35,014 bases of DNA, taken from contig CANFWR010000012.1 of the NCBI GenBank assembly GCA_947450865.1, positions 1 to 35,014 on the forward strand, read 5' to 3'. The notes beneath the pieces were generated by a model. It was not told where the DNA came from, ran no database searches, and saw only the letters and a program-made list of their open reading frames with translations. Source of the stretch: Cytophagaceae bacterium (GTDB lineage: Bacteria; Bacteroidota; Bacteroidia; Cytophagales; Spirosomataceae). The position numbers and the translations under genes are program-made. Positions 1 through 8,580 of the stretch are shown here, piece by piece (the first letter of the stretch is position 1; each line of letters begins with the position of its first letter).

Positions 1-11
1 CAATAGCACAA

Positions 12-1313
12 TTACAAGAACTGATTCAAAATCATCACACCGGCTAAACCAGTAATCGACACAATAGTCTCCATTAAAGACCAAGACCTCAGGGTCTCTT
101 TGACTGTTAAATTGAAGTATTCTTTAAATAGCCAAAAGCCAGTATCGTTAACGTGCGAGAACATCAGGCTACCTGCACCGATGCTTAAAACCATTAAGTT
201 TGCATTTACACCACCTGCGGCCACTAAAGGATAAATCATACCAGCTGCGGTTAAGCCTGCAATCGTGGCAGAACCCAGGCAAACTCGAATAATTGCCGCC
301 ATCATCCAGCCTAAAACAAGCGGATGAATAGGTAGGCCACCTAAGTAGGACGCAATTTCTTTGCTGACTCCGGAAACCAATAGTATCTCTTTCAAGGTTC
401 CAGCACCCGCAATAATCAACAGAATCATCGCCACGTCTTTTACCGCCTCACCATATACGTTCATCACCTCTTCTATTTTCTTGCCGCGGCGAATCCCTAA
501 CATATACGTTGCCACTAAAATAGCGACTAACATAACCATTGCTGGATCTGCAATGAATTTCACAACCGGAGAATTGGGTAGTTGAACTTCGGCAATCGTA
601 GTGCCCACTAATAGGAATACTGGAAAAAGAGCCGCTATAAAGCTGGCGGTTTTACTTGGCAGATTTGTTTCGTCTATTTCAGCTGCTGCGAATGATTTTA
701 AAGGTTTGATGGGGAGATGAGCTAAGGTTTTGGCAAAAATAGGACCCGCCAAAACAATCGCAGGAATAGCGACCATTATTCCCAACATCAACGTTTCCCC
801 CATATTCGCGTGAAACTGCGCCACTAAAGCCGCAGGAGACGGATGCGGCGGCAAAAAGCCATGCGCCACAGACAAGGAGGCCATCATAGGCACGCCCGCC
901 ATCAGCGGTGGAATCTTGTATTGCTGTACTAAAGAGAAAATCAAAGGGATCATCAAGACAAATCCCACATTATAGAACAAAGGAATCCCAATCACAAAAC
1001 CCGTCAGCATGAGCCCCCAAGTAATGTTTGAAAGCCCAAAAAGATCGATTAAAGTACCTGAAATCTGTTTCGCGGCCCCAGATGCAGCCACTAATTTTCC
1101 CAGCATCGCTCCTAAAACGAGAATCACGACCAAAGATCCGAGCGTATCCCCTAGCCCTTTTTGGATGGATTTGGCAATATCAGGAAGCGGCAAACCGAAA
1201 CAAACGCCCGCGAAAATACTCACGAGCAAAAAGGATATAAACGAATTGACCTTCCAGTACGTGATTAAGAGTACTAAAAGGCCAAGACTAGCAATTACAA
1301 TTAATAAAGTCAT
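12..1313 (-). CDS. GntP-family gluconate/sugar-acid:H+ symporter
   Basis: A 433-residue, almost wholly hydrophobic inner-membrane protein with roughly a dozen transmembrane stretches. Its length and N-terminal pattern (two hydrophobic helices, then a GLGDTLGSLVVILVLGAMLG stretch) fit the GntP/IdnT family of proton symporters for gluconate and related hydroxy acids. The ATG at 1311-1313 opens directly into the first helix. The gene lies 39 nt behind the nucleotidyltransferase gene and is the last gene of a tight minus-strand operon, which suggests it imports the substrate handled by the kinase/nucleotidyltransferase pair or a related sugar acid. The family is clear from hydrophobicity and local sequence; the substrate is not. 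Some GntP members carry other small acids, so gluconate is only the default guess. Confidence 0.88.
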   Translation of the reverse strand: MTLLIVIASLGLLVLLITYWKVNSFISFLLVSIFAGVCFGLPLPDIAKSIQKGLGDTLGSLVVILVLGAMLGKLVAASGAAKQISGTLIDLFGLSNITWGLMLTGFVIGIPLFYNVGFVLMIPLIFSLVQQYKIPPLMAGVPMMASLSVAHGFLPPHPSPAALVAQFHANMGETLMLGIMVAIPAIVLAGPIFAKTLAHLPIKPLKSFAAAEIDETNLPSKTASFIAALFPVFLLVGTTIAEVQLPNSPVVKFIADPAMVMLVAILVATYMLGIRRGKKIEEVMNVYGEAVKDVAMILLIIAGAGTLKEILLVSGVSKEIASYLGGLPIHPLVLGWMMAAIIRVCLGSATIAGLTAAGMIYPLVAAGGVNANLMVLSIGAGSLMFSHVNDTGFWLFKEYFNLTVKETLRSWSLMETIVSITGLAGVMILNQFL

Positions 1314-1352
1314 AGAGTGAATAGGTTTTCACTCACAATTTAGCATTAAGCT

Positions 1353-2222
1353 TTAGAAATCGCCATACGTTTCCTCTAAATATTTCTGCATCACTAAGAT
1401 ATCCTCTTTTGAAGTTAAATCTGGCACATTCTCTGCTAATGGAATCGCGAAGAATCCTTTGCCCTCCCCTTCACCGAACATCACCACGGAGGTAGGCAAT
1501 TCTTTTTCATTGCGGACAGGGTGGAATGGTGTTTTGGCCAAATAAGGCAAGAACGTACTCGCCTCAAACACAAACACGTTCATACTCACGCCTAAACGAC
1601 CCTGTTTCGCCATCAATTCTTCCGCCTGCTCTTTCGTAGGCTTCTCGATAATCTCTAACAAATAGCCTTCCGCATCCGTACGAATCAAGGCAAAAGCCGA
1701 AATTCGCTCCTCTGGATACAATAAACTATCGCGGTGGTACGAAATTAACGCTTGAGGAACCTCAGAAGCCCAAAGCGTCTTCAACGCATTCACCGAATAC
1801 AAGTTATCCGAGTTACAAACAATCACGCGACCCGTTTGCCAGTCTGCGTGCTGTGATAATGCCTGATATACCGCGTCTGCTGTTCCAGCTGGCTTTTCGC
1901 GATCCGCCGCAATTTGTTGGCGAGCAAAGACGATTTTCATTCCCCAAGTCGCATCATTAGCCATTAATGACTCACAATATTCTTGAGAAACGTTGTCTGT
2001 TGGATGTAATAATAACATTACCTCTTCGATACCCGCTAAGTGCGCGTTGTATAATTGGTAATCAATTAACGTTTTGCCATTCTTCCCTACTTGGATCATC
2101 CCTTTGGTCACCGCATTCGCCTGTGCCACTAATTTCGGGTCTAAATCACTGTTCTCTTCCGCTAAAGCTTTCTTCATGCGAGAGGCCATACCACCCGCTA
2201 AAATCAATAATCTCTTCTTCAT
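1353..2222 (-). CDS. NTP-transferase family sugar-phosphate nucleotidyltransferase
   Basis: A 289-residue cytosolic protein with the nucleotidyltransferase fold. The N-terminal LAGGMASRMKK (residues 8-18) is a variant of the usual GxGTRL nucleotide loop. CNSDNLYS near residue 136 supplies the metal-binding Asp region, and EIIEKP near residue 190 is the typical sugar-binding EKP motif. Family members transfer an NMP to a sugar 1-phosphate to give an NDP-sugar. The start overlaps the stop of the upstream GHMP kinase gene as ATGA, so the two are translationally coupled. A kinase followed by a pyrophosphorylase is the usual order of a salvage route from a free sugar to an activated sugar. The sugar and the base are not identifiable from sequence alone. 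Confidence 0.82.
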   Translation of the reverse strand: MKKRLLILAGGMASRMKKALAEENSDLDPKLVAQANAVTKGMIQVGKNGKTLIDYQLYNAHLAGIEEVMLLLHPTDNVSQEYCESLMANDATWGMKIVFARQQIAADREKPAGTADAVYQALSQHADWQTGRVIVCNSDNLYSVNALKTLWASEVPQALISYHRDSLLYPEERISAFALIRTDAEGYLLEIIEKPTKEQAEELMAKQGRLGVSMNVFVFEASTFLPYLAKTPFHPVRNEKELPTSVVMFGEGEGKGFFAIPLAENVPDLTSKEDILVMQKYLEETYGDF

Positions 2223-3274
2223 CTTATTTTAGTTGTTCCTTTATCTACTGTAATTATATAGGCCTTCCCTCCCGCTTTCTCGATCGCCTCGACCACTTTT
2301 TCTGGATTCTTAGGAGCATATGCGAACATACATCCACCGCCACCTGAGCCGTTTATTTTTCCTCCCAAAGCTCCTGCATCCAAAGCCGCTTCGATCATTT
2401 TGTTGATTTTGGGAGTAGAAATTCGTTTATGTTCCCGCAAATTTACTTGATGTTCGTTTAATAACGAACCTAATTTTTCGTCAGACCAAGCGATTTTTCC
2501 TTCAAACATCGCCTTTGCTTCCAGTAACAAATCACGATCACTGATATTCGATTGCAAAAGCACCCATTCATCATCTGTCAACAAGTCACGGTATTTCGCG
2601 GGATCATTCTCTGACGCTAAATCAAAATCCGGGTATTTCGCTTGGATTTTCTGCATTCCGCCTAACATCCCAAACTTCACGTGACTAAGAATCCCCAAGG
2701 TATCTTTTGGCTCTTCCGAATCCCCTAGAACAAAAGTTCCTAATTCCCTAGCATAGGTTTCGATCTGAATTTCTGGCACAGAGGCTAAATAAATCACATT
2801 CCCTACGGCAGTAGAATATTGGTCCATCATCCCACCAGGCTCAGAAAACTCAAGTACTTCTGCTTCGTAGGTGATTTCACCTACCTGCTTTTGGGTATAT
2901 CCTAAATTGTATATTTCGTTTAAAAAATTTACCCATGAAACGAGCAAAGCGGATGAGCTAGACGTCCCTGAATTGATGGGAATGTTACCTCTCACCGTTA
3001 ATTCCAAACCTTTGTCTAAGCGATGCCCTTTGCGGTGTAATACGTTTAACACACTTTTGAAATAGTCGCGTTCTTTTGTGTAGGCTAAGGGATAATTTAA
3101 CTCGAATGTTTCTTCCGCTCCCACATCTGGCAACGAAAAATGCACGATGTTATCCTCTCTAAAATCACCCTGGATTTGAATGCGTTTCGATATCGCGGCT
3201 GCAATCACAGGCAATCCTAAATAATCTTGGTGTTCGCCAAAAAGACAAATACGGCCCGGGGTTGATACGATCAT
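2219..3274 (-). CDS. GHMP-family sugar kinase (galactokinase-like)
   Basis: A 351-residue protein with the three GHMP kinase motifs. The galactokinase-type signature GRICLFGEHQDYLG is at residues 7-20, the phosphate-binding loop PINSGTSSSSAL near 99-110, and the C-terminal GSGGGGC loop at 309-315. The first motif resembles GalK (GEHxDY), but no galactose-pathway genes (galE, galT, galM) are nearby. The adjacent gene is a nucleotidyltransferase, so the kinase probably makes a sugar 1-phosphate for activation. It starts 1 nt after the truncated-haemoglobin stop codon and ends in an ATGA overlap with the next gene. Candidates include a galactokinase, an arabinokinase/glucuronokinase-like enzyme, or half of a split fucokinase/GDP-fucose pyrophosphorylase system. 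The family is certain and the substrate unknown. Confidence 0.85.
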   Translation of the reverse strand: MIVSTPGRICLFGEHQDYLGLPVIAAAISKRIQIQGDFREDNIVHFSLPDVGAEETFELNYPLAYTKERDYFKSVLNVLHRKGHRLDKGLELTVRGNIPINSGTSSSSALLVSWVNFLNEIYNLGYTQKQVGEITYEAEVLEFSEPGGMMDQYSTAVGNVIYLASVPEIQIETYARELGTFVLGDSEEPKDTLGILSHVKFGMLGGMQKIQAKYPDFDLASENDPAKYRDLLTDDEWVLLQSNISDRDLLLEAKAMFEGKIAWSDEKLGSLLNEHQVNLREHKRISTPKINKMIEAALDAGALGGKINGSGGGGCMFAYAPKNPEKVVEAIEKAGGKAYIITVDKGTTKIR

Positions 3275-3275
3275 C

Positions 3276-3665
3276 TTAAGCAGGGTGTTTCGTTAAATAA
3301 TCCAATTTATAGGCCCACGTGGCCGCGATGTTTTCAGCCTTAATAATCGCCTCTTCCGTCTTAGGTCCTTCAAACAAATCGCGTAGCGTTTCTCGGAACA
3401 TCCCTAACCAACGTTCAAAGTGAGCGGGCGTAATCGGATGAATCTGATTAATCTGCAAATGGGGGCGCATCGGAGCCCCTTGATAGGACGTCCCCTGAAA
3501 CAATAACATCTCCCAGAAATCATACATTTTAGGAAGATGCTTAGCGAAATCTACATGCATCACTTCCATGAAAACCTTTCCCACTAAATCATCTGAGGGC
3601 ATTTTAGCATAAAATGCATCTACAAGTGTTTTAATATCGGCTTTCGAAGTGATGTCGCTTTTCAT
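3276..3665 (-). CDS. Group III truncated haemoglobin
   Basis: A 129-residue small haem protein with the group III (trHbP) pattern: an N-terminal helix with LVDAFYAKMPSDD, the YDFWEMLLF segment (residues ~47-55), then a histidine in the F-helix region (HLQINQIHPI) and a WLGMF segment. These globins bind O2 or NO in the cytosol, and their physiological roles are mostly unsettled. The start codon overlaps the stop of the upstream haloperoxidase-like gene (TAATG), and the next gene begins 1 nt after its stop, so it is clearly a member of the operon. Its position between a redox-type lipoprotein and two sugar-activating enzymes is unexpected; the context gives no direct hint of function. Confidence 0.9.
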   Translation of the reverse strand: MKSDITSKADIKTLVDAFYAKMPSDDLVGKVFMEVMHVDFAKHLPKMYDFWEMLLFQGTSYQGAPMRPHLQINQIHPITPAHFERWLGMFRETLRDLFEGPKTEEAIIKAENIAATWAYKLDYLTKHPA

Positions 3666-4978
3666 TAATGTGTCTTCACTTTAGCTAGTAACCAATTCGA
3701 CACTTTTTCTCCATTAATCACGCCTTGATCTAAGGCAGGACGGAAGTGAATTCCACCATACAAACGAGAAATAGATGCTTCGCTGGCGGCTTGTTTAAAC
3801 GACGTAAATTTACGTGGCGGTAGGCCATACGGAATTTCCGTGGAGTCATTGAAGGCGACATTATCACCAAAAATTTGAGTCAATACCGTAGCAGCCGCAC
3901 TTGAAATAGTACTATGTCCAGACGTATATTCTGGAAATGGAGGCGTCTGTAAAATCGGTATCCATTTTTTGTCAATACTGTTGTTAATTACTGTCTCTGG
4001 ACGAATTCTAACGGAGCGGTATTTCTCATCCCAACACGAAATAAATCCATCAAAAATAGACATCGAAGTCATCACAAATGCTTCAGCTACCTGAACGTGT
4101 GATTTCTTTAATTGACGAGAAACTTGACCCACAATTCCCATCCAGTGTCCACCTGGGGACATCTTCTTCGTAGCAAACATCGCGTGACCAGTGATGTTCA
4201 TTTTAAATGGATTACAATCCCAGAAATTAGCAATATTACGTTGCTCTTCCGTCAGATTTTTGACCGTATTATACGATTCCATCACCTCTTTGTAATAAGG
4301 AGTTCCAGGTGTTAAATCAAACTTAGAGGGCACTGGAGCCTGAAACTGAGCCGATGAATCAAGTCCTACGGGACGAATTTTAGTCCAGAATGGTTCCACT
4401 GCATCCATGTAGGCAGGAGGAGTAGGAGTCCAAGTTCCTGGCTCATTGGTTACCGTGAAACGGAATCCGCGCGTTTGTTTGTAATTATCTTTTGCCGCAT
4501 ACTTAAACACAGATTCCGCAATCGAATCCCCTAAGGCAATCGAACGCTCATACACATCATCCGGAATACCCGTTGCTCTGTAATCTTCTTCTAATTTCTT
4601 GTCAAATTCTTCGTATAATTCTTGCGCAAATGTCAACTTCTTCCCCATCGTTAAAAAAGCACGAGTAGACGCTAATGGATAGCAATATTCCTTGCCTTTT
4701 TCTGGTTGTGCGACCTTCTCGAAACCATTGATTTGGCCTACTAAGGATTTATACCCTTTTTCTCCATGAATAGCTGCCTCATATCCGGCGATACTAGCGT
4801 ACATGTAGATACGAGATGAAACGGGAGGAGCAAAAATATCGTGAATGATACTTTCGGTTAACATTACTTCCGCACGAATTAAAAATTCAGGGTTGGAAGC
4901 CGCTTTTTGGTAGTCTTTGTTCGAGCTAGAACAAGCTGCTACGAACAATACAGCGAAAAGGAAGATAATTTTTCTCAT
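3665..4978 (-). CDS. Vanadium-dependent haloperoxidase / PAP2-family lipoprotein
   Basis: A 437-residue exported protein. It starts with a lipoprotein signal peptide (hydrophobic core, lipobox VAAC with Cys16). The active-site motifs of the PAP2/vanadium-haloperoxidase superfamily follow in order: KYRSVRIRP (K-x6-RP), then YTSGHS, then SRLYGGIH (SR-x5-H) and a C-terminal ALDQG. Members either oxidise halides with vanadate and peroxide or act as acid phosphatases, and sequence alone does not separate these roles here. The start is set at the ATG 4976-4978, because a further in-frame 14 codons to 5020 would run through a good -7 box at 4999-5006 and would bury the signal peptide. It is the first gene of the operon and overlaps the haemoglobin gene by 1 nt. 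Confidence 0.85.
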   Translation of the reverse strand: MRKIIFLFAVLFVAACSSSNKDYQKAASNPEFLIRAEVMLTESIIHDIFAPPVSSRIYMYASIAGYEAAIHGEKGYKSLVGQINGFEKVAQPEKGKEYCYPLASTRAFLTMGKKLTFAQELYEEFDKKLEEDYRATGIPDDVYERSIALGDSIAESVFKYAAKDNYKQTRGFRFTVTNEPGTWTPTPPAYMDAVEPFWTKIRPVGLDSSAQFQAPVPSKFDLTPGTPYYKEVMESYNTVKNLTEEQRNIANFWDCNPFKMNITGHAMFATKKMSPGGHWMGIVGQVSRQLKKSHVQVAEAFVMTSMSIFDGFISCWDEKYRSVRIRPETVINNSIDKKWIPILQTPPFPEYTSGHSTISSAAATVLTQIFGDNVAFNDSTEIPYGLPPRKFTSFKQAASEASISRLYGGIHFRPALDQGVINGEKVSNWLLAKVKTH

Positions 4979-4998
4979 GTAGGGTTTGATTAACCTCA

Positions 4999-5006
4999 CA
5001 AAGGTA
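4999..5006 (-). promoter_or_regulatory. -7 box of the haloperoxidase operon promoter
   Basis: On the minus strand the bases read TACCTTTG, an exact match to the Bacteroidota -7 consensus TAnnTTTG, 20 nt before the ATG at 4978. No TTG is found at the -33 position. It supports the short start of the lipoprotein gene and a transcription unit separate from the flavoprotein upstream. Confidence 0.5.
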
Positions 5007-5037
5007 CGAAAATCACGCATAATTTGACTGACGAAAA

Positions 5038-6201
5038 TCAGGATCTGGCCAAAATTTCTTCCGCTGCTTTACTCCCTGAATGAAGTGCTCCTTGTAAGGA
5101 TGGAAATTCCAAATAATCTCCCGCTAAAACAATGCCATTTGCTGCATTTTTAACAGTCTCATAGGCCTCCACTTTTTGTAAGGAATGTGGAATATCAAAG
5201 CTGTGAATAAAGGTAAGTTTTTGCCCCGGCAATTGCTTTTCTAATGCCACTTTAACCTCTTCTTCCGAACTACCTTGCAGGCTTGTCGCAGAATACAATG
5301 CTTTTCCCTTAGGCGCTAATTCGGGATTTACATCAGTCAAACAGGTAAAATGAAGTAAGTGTTGCTCTCCTACTAAGCGTAATAAAGCTGGTTCTTTTTC
5401 AGCCTTTTTCGCAGAAAAATAAAACGTTCTAGAAGCTAAGGTTTGAGGCGTTTGTAAACCCAAAATCTTCGCAGCCACCGGTAAATCCACCGCTAAAATA
5501 ACCGCGTCCCCTTCTATGATTTCACCCGATTTTAGGGTAACACTGGTGGGCGAAATAGCGACAATTTCTTGATTTAATTTTAGTTTATCTGTAGGCAACG
5601 ATGAGGCCATTTGATCTGGAATAGCCTGCATTCCACCCGTAGGAATCGCCGCATTTCCATATAAAAACTGCTGCATATAATAGAAAAATAAAGACGCTGG
5701 TTGAGTCAGCGTTTCTTGCAAAAAAACGCCTTGGAAAAACGGGATTAAAAATTCGTTCTTGAACCGATTGGAGAACGTATAGGATTCGATTAATTCCTGC
5801 GTTGTTTGCTTATTACCATCTAAAGCAGGCACTTCACCTTGTAATCTGAACCAGATTTTTGCTAATGAAAACACATCTTTGAAGGTAAGAATATCGAATG
5901 TAAACAAATCAAAAGGGCGGCGGAGCGGGTTAAAAAACAATTGGTCTTTCACCTTTGCCCCCGATTCAAAAAAATGCAACTGCAGTTTAGAAAGATCTAA
6001 GGACCGTTGCACTTCTGGATAAGAGGTTTGCAGTACCTGAAAACCTCGGTCTAAAATAAATCCATCTTTCTTGGTAGATGAAACACGCCCACCTACACTT
6101 GCTTGCTTTTCAAACAAAATGAAGTCTGTGTTGTTTTGATGTAAAATATTCGCTGCCTGCAGACCCGCAATTCCACCACCAACAATCAAGATAGGTTTCA
6201 T
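5038..6201 (-). CDS. FAD-dependent amine oxidase/desaturase-like oxidoreductase
   Basis: A 387-residue flavoprotein. An N-terminal Rossmann dinucleotide motif VGGGIAGLQAA (residues 7-17) is followed by the GGRVSS motif of the flavin amine oxidase/phytoene-desaturase family. The C-terminus GIVLAGDYLEFPSLQGALHS is the conserved second FAD-contact region that follows the substrate domain. It has no signal peptide and should be cytosolic or membrane-associated. Relatives oxidise amines, protoporphyrinogen or carotenoid precursors, and the substrate here cannot be told. It stops 59 nt before the haloperoxidase start and is divergent from the alpha/beta hydrolase gene at 6292 across 90 nt. A carotenoid-like role is possible because a ketolase lies elsewhere in the window, but it is not adjacent. 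Confidence 0.85.
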   Translation of the reverse strand: MKPILIVGGGIAGLQAANILHQNNTDFILFEKQASVGGRVSSTKKDGFILDRGFQVLQTSYPEVQRSLDLSKLQLHFFESGAKVKDQLFFNPLRRPFDLFTFDILTFKDVFSLAKIWFRLQGEVPALDGNKQTTQELIESYTFSNRFKNEFLIPFFQGVFLQETLTQPASLFFYYMQQFLYGNAAIPTGGMQAIPDQMASSLPTDKLKLNQEIVAISPTSVTLKSGEIIEGDAVILAVDLPVAAKILGLQTPQTLASRTFYFSAKKAEKEPALLRLVGEQHLLHFTCLTDVNPELAPKGKALYSATSLQGSSEEEVKVALEKQLPGQKLTFIHSFDIPHSLQKVEAYETVKNAANGIVLAGDYLEFPSLQGALHSGSKAAEEILARS

Positions 6202-6291
6202 AGATAAATTATATTTTTTAAAACACTGTAAAATTAAAATTGTTTAACATTCTTTTTATTAAATTGCAGTTTATAAATACAAAATTCCTGA

Positions 6292-7053
6292 ATGGAGTAC
6301 CTAATTAAGGCAGAAGGAGAGTATCGTTACATCGATGAAGGACAAGGCGAAACCCTTTTATTACTTCACGGATTGTTTGGCGCATTAAGCAATTGGGCTG
6401 GAGTCATTAATCACTTCAAGTCAAATTACAGAGTCATTATCCCGCTGATGCCCATTCACGACATGCCTATTAAAGAGGCTGGCTGCGAAGGATTAACAGA
6501 ATTCATTGAAGGTTATGTGGACTTTAAAGGTTTGAAAACCTTTAGTGTGATAGGTAATTCATTAGGTGGCCATGTCGCTTTGATTTACACCCTGCGTCAC
6601 CCTGAAAAAATCCAACGTTTGATTTTGACCGGCTCATCTGGACTATTTGAAAACTCGATGGGCGGTTCTTATCCCAAGCGCGGGAATTACGAGTTTATTA
6701 AGGAGCGTGTAGAATACACTTTTTACGACCCTAAAACGGCGAGCAAAGAATTAGTGGATGAGGTATTCGAGATTACGAATAGCATTCCTAAAGTGATGCG
6801 GATTATCGCCATTGCAAAGTCAGCGCAGCGTAATAATATGGCCAAAGATATAGTTCACATCAAGGCTCCTACCCTACTTATTTGGGGTTTAAATGATACA
6901 ATTACACCACCAGAAGTGGGGCATGAATTCAATCAACTAATTCAAGGTTCAACCCTTCGATTCATTGACAAATGCTGTCACGCACCCATGATGGAACGCC
7001 CAGACGAATTTAATACGATATTAACAGAGTGGTTAAATCAAAACCCAGTCTAA
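6292..7053 (+). CDS. Alpha/beta hydrolase
   Basis: A 253-residue alpha/beta hydrolase with a full catalytic set: oxyanion-hole LLLHGLFG (residues 23-30), nucleophile elbow GNSLGGH with Ser90, acid Asp202 in WGLNDT, and His230 in KCCHAP. It has no lid large enough to suggest a lipase and no signal peptide, so it is probably a cytosolic esterase or C-C bond hydrolase; the substrate is unknown. It is the first of three plus-strand genes: the CBS gene starts 1 nt after its stop and the NAD kinase follows, so the three are very likely co-transcribed. The upstream 90 nt hold a weak TTG (6240-6242) and a TAAATTG-like box, not a consensus promoter. Confidence 0.88.
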   Translation: MEYLIKAEGEYRYIDEGQGETLLLLHGLFGALSNWAGVINHFKSNYRVIIPLMPIHDMPIKEAGCEGLTEFIEGYVDFKGLKTFSVIGNSLGGHVALIYTLRHPEKIQRLILTGSSGLFENSMGGSYPKRGNYEFIKERVEYTFYDPKTASKELVDEVFEITNSIPKVMRIIAIAKSAQRNNMAKDIVHIKAPTLLIWGLNDTITPPEVGHEFNQLIQGSTLRFIDKCCHAPMMERPDEFNTILTEWLNQNPV

Positions 7054-7054
7054 C

Positions 7055-7699
7055 ATGTTGATGCTATCACACCTAAATTATGATTTACCGGTGTTGCGTT
7101 TGACAGATTCAGTCGCAAAAGCGCTGAAGACACTCCGCACCCAAGGGGTAAATGCGTTAGCGGTGGTAGAAAATAAGGATTTCATTGGACTTGTTTCCTC
7201 TGAAATCTTAAGTCAGGCTTTATCGCCAGAACAATCCCTTACAGATCTGAGAACCCATTTTTCCACTTTCCGCATGGAAGAAGAGGAGGATGTATTAGCC
7301 AGCTTGCCTTGGTTTGATGAACCTAACTTAGATGTGATTGCGATCACTAATGCAGAAGGATTGTTTAGAGGTTATTTGACCAAAAATGAAGTAGGAAACC
7401 TCCTCTTAAATTCAGGGGTAGAAAATAAAAACGGTGGCATTATCCGTATTCCTTTTCAGGCTTCAAGAGATAGTTTGAGTACGATTATACGTATCATCGA
7501 GGAAGAAAATGGATTTATTGTACGCAGTTTTTTCCAGGAACCGAATGTGGTTCTGCAGGTTCAAACGGAGACCTTTGGCAAGATTATTTCCAACCTAGAA
7601 AGACACGGCATTTTTATAGAAAAAGCCTTTGTTTTCGGCGAGCAATTAGAAGTAGATCAAGATCGTTTTGATCATTTAATGCGTTTTATTGACCTATAA
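7055..7699 (+). CDS. CBS-domain protein, probable regulatory
   Basis: A 214-residue soluble protein. Residues ~10-60 (SVAKALKTLRTQGVNALAVV, then FIGLVSS) and ~70-120 (DVIAITNAEGLFRGYLT) form a tandem CBS pair, the usual adenine-nucleotide-sensing module. The C-terminal ~80 residues (from RIPFQASRDSLSTIIRIIEE) look like an ACT-like regulatory fold. No catalytic domain is visible. It starts 1 nt after the hydrolase stop, and its own stop overlaps the NAD kinase start as TAATG, which implies coupled translation with nadK. A role in sensing ATP, AMP or NAD to modulate a partner is a reasonable inference from the neighbour. A second ATG lies at 7061-7063, so the true start may be two codons later. 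Confidence 0.8.
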   Translation: MLMLSHLNYDLPVLRLTDSVAKALKTLRTQGVNALAVVENKDFIGLVSSEILSQALSPEQSLTDLRTHFSTFRMEEEEDVLASLPWFDEPNLDVIAITNAEGLFRGYLTKNEVGNLLLNSGVENKNGGIIRIPFQASRDSLSTIIRIIEEENGFIVRSFFQEPNVVLQVQTETFGKIISNLERHGIFIEKAFVFGEQLEVDQDRFDHLMRFIDL

Positions 7700-8580
7700 T
7701 GAGTGTACAATTAGCCATTCACGGAAAAACCTTTTCGGCTGAAACGAAGCCTTTAATGGAGAAAATGTGGGCGGATATATGTGCCAAAAACTGCCAACCT
7801 ATCCTCTCCGATTTCTTCAAAAATCACCTCCTGGAACACGGTTTCTCGGTGGCGGAGGTGCCCAGCTATTCCACAGAAAAAGGATTAGAGTCTGCGGATA
7901 TGGCCTGGAGTATTGGTGGCGATGGAACACTCTTAGAAACATTGACTCAAATAGGTGCAAAAGAAATCCCCATCCTAGGTATTAATACTGGCCGATTGGG
8001 CTTTTTAGCCACCTTATCACCCCCAGAAATAAGCACAGCTTTAGACACCGTTTTACAAGGAAATTACCGCATCGAAAATAGAAGCTTGGTTTCCGTTGAG
8101 TCCGAGGTTGACTTTTTTGATGGCAAAGGTTTTGGCCTAAATGAAGTGGGTATTATGAAGACTGACACATCTTCGATGATTACCATCAAAGCTTTTGTAG
8201 ACGGCAATTATTTGAACTCCTATTGGGCTGACGGGCTTATCGTTTCCACTGCTACCGGATCCACAGGTTATTCCTTAGCGGTCGGAGGTCCTTTAGTTAT
8301 CCCAAGTTCCGACATATTCATCATCGCACCCATGAGCCCGCACAATTTAAATGTGCGTCCGCTCCTCGTTTCTAGTTCAGCAGTTTTAACTTTTGAGGTG
8401 AGTTCAAGAAGCAAAAACTTCCTTATTTCGCTAGATTCGCGCTCTAAAGTCATCGATAGTCATTTCAAAATCGAAGTAAAAAAAGCACCATTTTCAGCGA
8501 AATTGATCAAAATTCCAGGGGATGATTTCTTGCAAACGTTGCGGAGTAAGTTGAATTGGGGGTTAGATGTCAGAAATTAA
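7699..8580 (+). CDS. nadK: NAD kinase
   Basis: A 293-residue NAD+ kinase, which makes NADP+ from NAD+ with ATP or polyphosphate. It has the invariant SIGGDGTLLET motif (GGDGT at 73-77), GINTGRLGFLA (~94-104), the NEVGI segment, and the glycine-rich TGSTGYSLAVGGP loop (~192-204), followed by the conserved PMSPHNLNVRPL stretch. Length is normal for the family. The ATG shares one base with the stop codon of the CBS gene. The gene ends in TAA at 8578-8580, and the very next base begins a long hairpin (8581-8630), so the mRNA 3' end is structured. It converges with mutS across 133 nt. Confidence 0.97.
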   Translation: MSVQLAIHGKTFSAETKPLMEKMWADICAKNCQPILSDFFKNHLLEHGFSVAEVPSYSTEKGLESADMAWSIGGDGTLLETLTQIGAKEIPILGINTGRLGFLATLSPPEISTALDTVLQGNYRIENRSLVSVESEVDFFDGKGFGLNEVGIMKTDTSSMITIKAFVDGNYLNSYWADGLIVSTATGSTGYSLAVGGPLVIPSSDIFIIAPMSPHNLNVRPLLVSSSAVLTFEVSSRSKNFLISLDSRSKVIDSHFKIEVKKAPFSAKLIKIPGDDFLQTLRSKLNWGLDVRN

